A stretch of DNA of 64,000 bases from NCBI GenBank assembly GCA_944474755.1, contig OX104122.1, positions 17,122,641 through 17,186,640 on the forward strand, given 5' to 3'. Positions 57,148 through 64,000 of this stretch are shown one piece after another (within the stretch, counting starts at the first letter, position 1; every line of letters starts with the position of its first letter). The stretch is from Limnoperna fortunei. Lineage: Eukaryota > Mollusca > Bivalvia > Mytilida > Modiolidae. The position numbers and the translations under genes were made by a program. The notes under the pieces were generated by a model, which was not told the origin of the DNA, did no database searches, and saw nothing but the letters and a program-made list of their open reading frames with translations.

Positions 57148-57222
57148 TGCAACTTAATTTATTTTCAAACTGTTTTATTTCTGTGTCTGGCTTCTATTCT
57201 GCTTAACATTGGATTCGGATAA
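57148..57222 (+). CDS. possible terminal exon with GPI-like hydrophobic tail
   Basis: After CGATTTATTACAG, a phase-0 frame of 24 codons, CNLIYFQTVLFLCLAS then ILLNIGFG, ends in TAA. The uninterrupted hydrophobic end with no basic tail resembles a GPI-anchor signal. Phase fits the exon at 56948-57089, but the intron would be only 58 bp, short for a mollusc. Retention of that intron gives a different polar end stopping at 57206. Confidence 0.3.
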   Translation, partial: CNLIYFQTVLFLCLASILLNIGFG

Positions 57223-57544
57223 CGACGTGGATTGATCAAGACTTGGCGACTTCCGTAGTGGTTTTTCTTTCAAACAAACTTGGCAGTAATTAATACCGTT
57301 TTAAGATAAGATAATAAATAGCCGTTATCTGGCGTGTGGTTAAATGTTAAGACTTGTTTTCGATACCTTCGCACCACTATGAAGCTGAAGTATTGATGAA
57401 CGTAATTTAGATTAGGTGTGTTGTATTATAATATTCGTAAATAAAAACTATATTTGAAAACAACGAATTATTATACACACATTCCCCAGACAGAATCATA
57501 CTGGCTGTTGATGTACCATACTCATATTACCTTTTTTCACGGAA
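57223..57544. other. unique DNA before the 27-bp array
   Basis: No exon or element recognised. The long plus frame of the array begins here at 57454 (an alternative start codon) by read-through. Confidence 0.45.
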
Positions 57545-60500
57545 ACATGCAGGTTCTGTACTATCACGAAAACATGCAGGTTCTGTACTATCACGAAAAA
57601 TGCAGGTTCTGTACTATCACGAAAACATACAGGTTCTGTACTATCACGGAAACATGGAGGTTCTGTACTATCACGAAAACATGCAGGTTCTGTACTATCA
57701 CGAAAACATACAGGTTATGTACTATCACGGAAACATGCAGGTTCTGTACCGTCACGAAAACATACAGGTTCTGTACTATCACGGAAACATACAGGTTCTG
57801 TACTATCCAGGAAACATGCAGGTTCTGTACTATCACGGAAACATGCAGGTTGTGTACTATCACGAAAACATACAGGTTCTGTACTATCACGAAAACATGG
57901 AGGTTCTGTACTATCACGAAAACATGCAGGTTATGTACTATCACGGAAACATACAGGTTCTGTACTATCCAGGAAACATGCAGGTTCTGTACTATCACGG
58001 AAACATGCAGGTTCTGTACTATCACGGAAACATACAGGTTCTGTACTATCACGGAAACATACAGGTTCTGTACTATCACGAAAACATACAGGTTCTGTAC
58101 TATCCAGGAAACATACAGGTTCTGTACTATCACGAAAACATGCAGGTTATGTACTATCACGGAAACATACAGGTTCTGTACTATCCAGGAAACATGCAGG
58201 TTCTGTACTATCACGGAAACATGCAGGTTCTGTACTATCACCGAAAAATGCAGGTTCTGTACTATCACGAAAACATGCAGGTTATGTACTATCACGGAAA
58301 CATGCAGGTTCTGTACCGTCACGAAAACATACAGGTTCTGTACCGTCACGGAAACATGCAGGTTCTGTACTATCACGGAAACATGCAGGTTCTGTACTAT
58401 CACGAAAACATGCAGGTTCTGTACTATCACGAAAACATGCAGGTTCTGTACTATCCAGGAAACATGCAGGTTGTGTACTATCACGAAAACATGCAGGTTA
58501 TGTACTATCACGGAAACATGCAGGTTCTGTACTATCACGGAAACAGGCAGGTTCTGTACTATCACGGAAACATGCAGGTTCTGTACTATCACCGAAAAAT
58601 GCAGGTTCTGTACTATCACGGAAACATGCAGGTTATGTACTATCACGGAAACATGCAGGTTATGTACTATCACGGAAACATACAGGTTCTGTACTATCAC
58701 GAAAACATGCAGGTTGTGTACTATCACGAAAACATACAGGTTCTGTACTATCACGAAAACATGGAGGTTCTGTACTATCACGAAAACATGCAGGTTCTGT
58801 ACTATCACGGAAACATACAGGTTCTGTACTATCACGGAAACATGCAGGTTATGTACTATCACGGAAACATGGAGGTTCTGTACTATCACGAAAACATGCA
58901 GGTTCTGTACTATCACGAAAACATACAGGTTCTGTACTATCACGGAAACATGCAGGTTCTGTACTATCCAGGAAACATGCAGGTTCTGTACTATCACGGA
59001 AACATGCAGGTTATGTACTATCACGAAAACATGCAGGTTCTGTACTATCACGAAAACATGGAGGTTCTGTACTATCACGGAAACATGGAGGTTCTGTACT
59101 ATCACGGAAACATGGAGGTTCTGTACTATCACGAAAACATGCAGGTTATGTACTATCACGAAAACATGCAGGTTCTGTACTATCACGGAAACATGCAGGT
59201 TATGTACTATCACGGAAACATGCAGGTTCTGTACCGTCACGAAAACATGCAGGTTCTGTACTATCACGAAAACATACAGGTTCTGTACTATCACGGAAAC
59301 ATACAGGTTCTGTACTATCCAGGAAACATGCAGGTTCTGTACTATCACGGAAACATGCAGGTTGTGTACTATCACGAAAACATACAGGTTCTGTACTATC
59401 ACGAAAACATGGAGGTTCTCTACTATCACGAAAACATGCAGGTTATGTACTATCACGGAAACATGCAGGTTCTGTACTATCACGAAAACATGGAGGTTCT
59501 GTACTATCACGAAAACATGCAGGTTATGTACTATCACGAAAACATGGAGGTTCTGTACTATCACGAAAACATGGAGGTTCTGTACTATCACGGAAACATG
59601 GAGGTTCTGTACTATCACGAAAACATGCAGGTTATGTACTATCACGGAAACATGCAGGTTCTGTACTATCACGGAAACATGCAGGTTATGTACTATCACG
59701 GAAACATGCAGGTTATGTACTATCACGGAAACATGCAGGTTATGTACTATCACGAAAACATGCAGGTTATGTACTATCACGAAAACATGCAGGTTCTGTA
59801 CTATCACGGAAACATGCAGGTTATGTACTATCACGGAAACATGCAGGTTCTGTACCGTCACGAAAACATGCAGGTTCTGTACTATCACGAAACATGCAGG
59901 TTCTGTACCGTCACGAAAACATACAGGTTCTGTACTATCACGGAAACATACAGGTTCTGTACTATCCAGGAAACATGCAGGTTCTGTACTATCACGGAAA
60001 CATGCAGGTTGTGTACTATCACGAAAACATACAGGTTCTGTACTATCACGAAAACATGGAGGTTCTGTACTATCACGAAAACATGCAGGTTATGTACTAT
60101 CACGGAAACATGCAGGTTCTGTACTATCACGAAAACATGGAGGTTCTGTACTATCACGAAAACATGCAGGTTATGTACTATCACGAAAACATGGAGGTTC
60201 TGTACTATCACGAAAACATGGAGGTTCTGTACTATCACGGAAACATGGAGGTTCTGTACTATCACGAAAACATGCAGGTTATGTACTATCACGGAAACAT
60301 GCAGGTTCTGTACTATCACGGAAACATGCAGGTTATGTACTATCACGGAAACATGCAGGTTATGTACTATCACGGAAACATGCAGGTTATGTACTATCAC
60401 GAAAACATGCAGGTTATGTACTATCACGAAAACATGCAGGTTCTGTACTATCACGGAAACATGCAGGTTATGTACTATCACGGAAACATGCAGGTTCTGT

Positions 60501-63500
60501 ACCGTCACGAAAACATGCAGGTTCTGTACTATCACGAAAACATACAGGTTCTGTACTATCACGGAAACATACAGGTTCTGTACTATCCAGGAAACATGCA
60601 GGTTCTGTACTATCACGGAAACATGCAGGTTGTGTACTATCACGAAAACATACAGGTTCTGTACTATCACGAAAACATGGAGGTTCTGTACTATCACGAA
60701 AACATGCAGGTTATGTACTATCACGAAAACATACAGGTTCTGTACTATCACGAAAACATACAGGTTCTGTACTATCCAGGAAACATACAGGTTCTGTACT
60801 ATCACGAAAACATGCAGGTTATGTACTATCACGGAAACATGCAGGTTCTGTACTATCACGGAAACATGCAGGTTATGTACTATCACGAAAACATGCAGGT
60901 TCTGTACTATCACGGAAACATGCAGGTTATGTACTATCACGGAAACATGCAGGTTATGTACTATCACGGAAACATGCAGGTTCTGTACTATCACGGAAAC
61001 ATGCAGGTTATGTACTATCACGGAAACATGCAGGTTATGTACTATCACGAAAACATGCAGGTTATGTACTATCACGAAAACATGCAGGTTCTGTACTATC
61101 ACGGAAACATGCAGGTTATGTACTATCACGGAAACATGCAGGTTCTGTACCGTCACGAAAACATGCAGGTTCTGTACTATCACGAAAACATGGAGGTTCT
61201 GTACTATCACGAAAACATGGAGGTTCTGTACTATCACGGAAACATGGAGGTTCTGTACTATCACGAAAACATGCAGGTTATGTACTATCACGGAAACATG
61301 CAGGTTCTGTACTATCACGGAAACATGCAGGTTATGTACTATCACGGAAACATGCAGGTTATGTACTATCACGGAAACATGCAGGTTATGTACTATCACG
61401 AAAACATGCATGTTATGTACTATCACGAAAACATGCAGGTTCTGTACTATCACGGAAACATGCAGGTTATGTACTATCACGGAAACATGCAGGTTCTGTA
61501 CCGTCACGAAAACATGCAGGTTCTGTACTATCACGAAAACATACAGGTTCTGTACTATCACGGAAACATACAGGTTCTGTACTATCCAGGAAACATGCAG
61601 GTTCTGTACTATCACGGAAACATGCAGGTTGTGTACTATCACGAAAACATACAGGTTCTGTACTATCACGAAAACATGGAGGTTCTGTACTATCACGAAA
61701 ACATGCAGGTTATGTACTATCACGAAAACATACAGGTTCTGTACTATCACGAAAACATACAGGTTCTGTACTATCCAGGAAACATACAGGTTCTGTACTA
61801 TCACGAAAACATGCAGGTTATGTACTATCACGGAAACATGCAGGTTCTGTACTATCACGGAAACATGCAGGTTATGTACTATCACGAAAACATGCAGGTT
61901 CTGTACTATCACGAAAACATGCAGGTTATGTACTATCACGGAAACATGCAGGTTCTGTACTATCACGAAAACATGGAGGTTCTGTACTATCACGAAAACA
62001 TGCAGGTTATGTACTATCACGAAAACATGGAGGTTCTGTACTATCACGAAAACATGGAGGTTCTGTACTATCACGGAAACATGGAGGTTCTGTACTATCA
62101 CGAAAACATGCAGGTTATGTACTATCACGGAAACATGCAGGTTCTGTACTATCACGGAAACATGCAGGTTATGTACTATCACGGAAACATGCAGGTTATG
62201 TACTATCACGGAAACATGCAGGTTATGTACTATCACGAAAACATGCAGGTTATGTACTATCACGAAAACATGCAGGTTCTGTACTATCACGGAAACATGC
62301 AGGTTATGTACTATCACGGAAACATGCAGGTTCTGTACCGTCACGAAAACATGCAGGTTCTGTACTATCACGAAAACATACAGGTTCTGTACTATCACGG
62401 AAACATACAGGTTCTGTACTATCCAGGAAACATGCAGGTTCTGTACTATCACGGAAACATGCAGGTTGTGTACTATCACGAAAACATACAGGTTCTGTAC
62501 TATCACGAAAACATGGAGGTTCTGTACTATCACGAAAACATGCAGGTTATGTACTATCACGAAAACATACAGGTTCTGTACTATCACGAAAACATACAGG
62601 TTCTGTACTATCCAGGAAACATACAGGTTCTGTACTATCACGAAAACATGCAGGTTATGTACTATCACGGAAACATGCAGGTTCTGTACTATCACGGAAA
62701 CATGCAGGTTATGTACTATCACGAAAACATGCAGGTTCTGTACTATCACGAAAACATGCAGGTTATGTACTATCACGGAAACATGCAGGTTCTGTACTAT
62801 CACGAAAACATGGAGGTTCTGTACTATCACGAAAACATGCAGGTTATGTACTATCACGAAAACATGGAGGTTCTGTACTATCACGAAAACATGGAGGTTC
62901 TGTACTATCACGGAAACATGGAGGTTCTGTACTATCACGAAAACATGCAGGTTATGTACTATCACGGAAACATGCAGGTTCTGTACTATCACGGAAACAT
63001 GCAGGTTATGTACTATCACGGAAACATGCAGGTTATGTACTATCACGGAAACATGCAGGTTATGTACTATCACGAAAACATGCAGGTTATGTACTATCAC
63101 GAAAACATGCAGGTTCTGTACTATCACGGAAACATGCAGGTTATGTACTATCACGGAAACATGCAGGTTCTGTACCGTCACGAAAACATGCAGGTTCTGT
63201 ACTATCACGAAAACATACAGGTTCTGTACTATCACGGAAACATACAGGTTCTGTACTATCCAGGAAACATGCAGGTTCTGTACTATCACGGAAACATGCA
63301 GGTTGTGTACTATCACGAAAACATACAGGTTCTGTACTATCACGAAAACATGGAGGTTCTGTACTATCACGAAAACATGCAGGTTATGTACTATCACGAA
63401 AACATACAGGTTCTGTACTATCACGAAAACATACAGGTTCTGTACTATCCAGGAAACATACAGGTTCTGTACTATCACGAAAACATGCAGGTTATGTACT

Positions 63501-63725
63501 ATCACGGAAACATGCAGGTTCTGTACTATCACGGAAACATGCAGGTTATGTACTATCACGAAAACATGCAGGTTCTGTACTATCACGGAAACATGCAGGT
63601 TATGTACTATCACGGAAACATGCAGGTTATGTACTATCACGGAAACATGCAGGTTCTGTACTATCACGGAAACATGCAGGTTATGTACTATCACGAAAAC
63701 ATGCAGGTTATGTACTATCCCGGAA
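57545..63725 (+). repeat. 27-bp minisatellite, about 229 units, 837-bp higher-order repeats
   Basis: Units around ACATGCAGGTTCTGTACTAT then CACGAAA, with TACA/TGGA, TTATG/TTGTG, ACGG, TCCAGG and CCGTCACG variants. The rare CCGTCACG variant falls at 61498, 62335 and 63172, exactly 837 bp (31 units) apart, with matching variants between; older blocks show 621-, 648- and 351-bp spacings. One unit near 59887 has 26 bp and shifts frame. Plus frames up to 2115 codons and minus frames up to 1296 are open; since several overlapping frames are open and changes hit all codon positions, I treat these as array artefacts. Confidence 0.97.
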
Positions 63726-63808
63726 ACGTGCAATTTCTGGACTGTCATGGAAACATTCAGGGTTTCAACTGGCACGGAAACACCAAGATCCTAACAACTG
63801 AAGCTTTG

Positions 63809-63933
63809 ATAACACGAGCATATAAACTAAATATAACACGGGCATCTAAATATAACACATATCTAAATATAATATAACACTGGCATCTAAATATAATTTA
63901 ACACGGGCGTCTAAATATAACACGGGCATCTAA
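63809..63933 (+). repeat. short 19-bp tandem repeat
   Basis: About six variable copies of TAACACGGGCATCTAAATA follow the 27-bp array. Confidence 0.85.
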
Positions 63934-64000
63934 ATGTATTTCGTATCAGTAAAATTATTTTTGTTTCAATTGTATAAACAAGGTCAGCTGGTATTAATTA
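63934..64000. other. unique DNA at window end
   Basis: Too short to interpret. Confidence 0.4.

Noticed and set aside
57454..63801. 2115-codon open frame as a giant repetitive protein
   Set aside because: It lies wholly in a 27-bp array, overlapping frames on both strands are also open, changes fall at all codon positions, and it starts from an alternative codon without promoter or splice context.

Overview
This window looks like nuclear DNA of an invertebrate, most likely a bivalve mollusc (mussel-like). That is inference. It is AT-rich, has no operons or ribosome-binding sites, and carries splice-bounded exons, decayed LINEs, tRNA-derived SINEs, small inverted-repeat elements and an extreme load of minisatellites. 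The retroelement peptides (RHHDLIDRY-type RT tails, YADD LINEs) are of kinds I associate with molluscan genomes. No rRNA, canonical tRNA or CRISPR was seen, and almost every long open frame lies inside a tandem array.

Layout. 1-6.1 kb: unique DNA, then a 29-bp minisatellite in three blocks, interrupted by a 391-bp hairpin insertion and by two copies of a 0.76-kb segment. 6.2-6.9 kb: an RT-retroelement tail (-). 8.2-13.0 kb: the best gene in the window, a five-exon (+) gene for a secreted cysteine-rich glycoprotein of about 223 residues; its first intron holds a foldback element and a TTAA-flanked MITE. 14.6 kb: a TATA box and a signal-peptide exon of a second secreted product, with a phase-compatible terminal exon at 21.7 kb. 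15.6-21.1 kb: LINE graveyard, in which a (+) LINE is inserted inside a (-) LINE and flanked by a 10-bp target duplication. 22.4-23.4 kb: a 22-bp array split by a second RT tail. 26.4-27.0 kb: SINEs. 27.2-33.7 kb: 45-bp minisatellite. 34.6-35.2 kb: degenerate repeat of about 175 bp. 36.5-37.7 kb: an inverted-repeat element and a LINE relic. 38.0-38.8, 40.5-42.6, 44.3-45.2, 46.8-47.5, 47.5-48.5 and 50.6-52.1 kb: six further unrelated minisatellites. 46.2 kb: a possible first exon. 52.9-53.2 kb: an inverted-repeat element. 56.9-57.2 kb: two possible terminal exons ending in a GPI-like tail. 57.5-63.7 kb: a 27-bp minisatellite with 837-bp higher-order repeats, open in all plus frames.

How it fits together. 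Around 23 kb of the 64 kb is minisatellite DNA of about nine unrelated families, each apparently amplified locally, and another 7-8 kb is transposon relics. The few gene-like segments are short exons separated by these repeats, so most arrays could be intronic or intergenic. Exon calls rest on reading frame, splice consensus and phase agreement read by eye; no transcript or homology search was possible.
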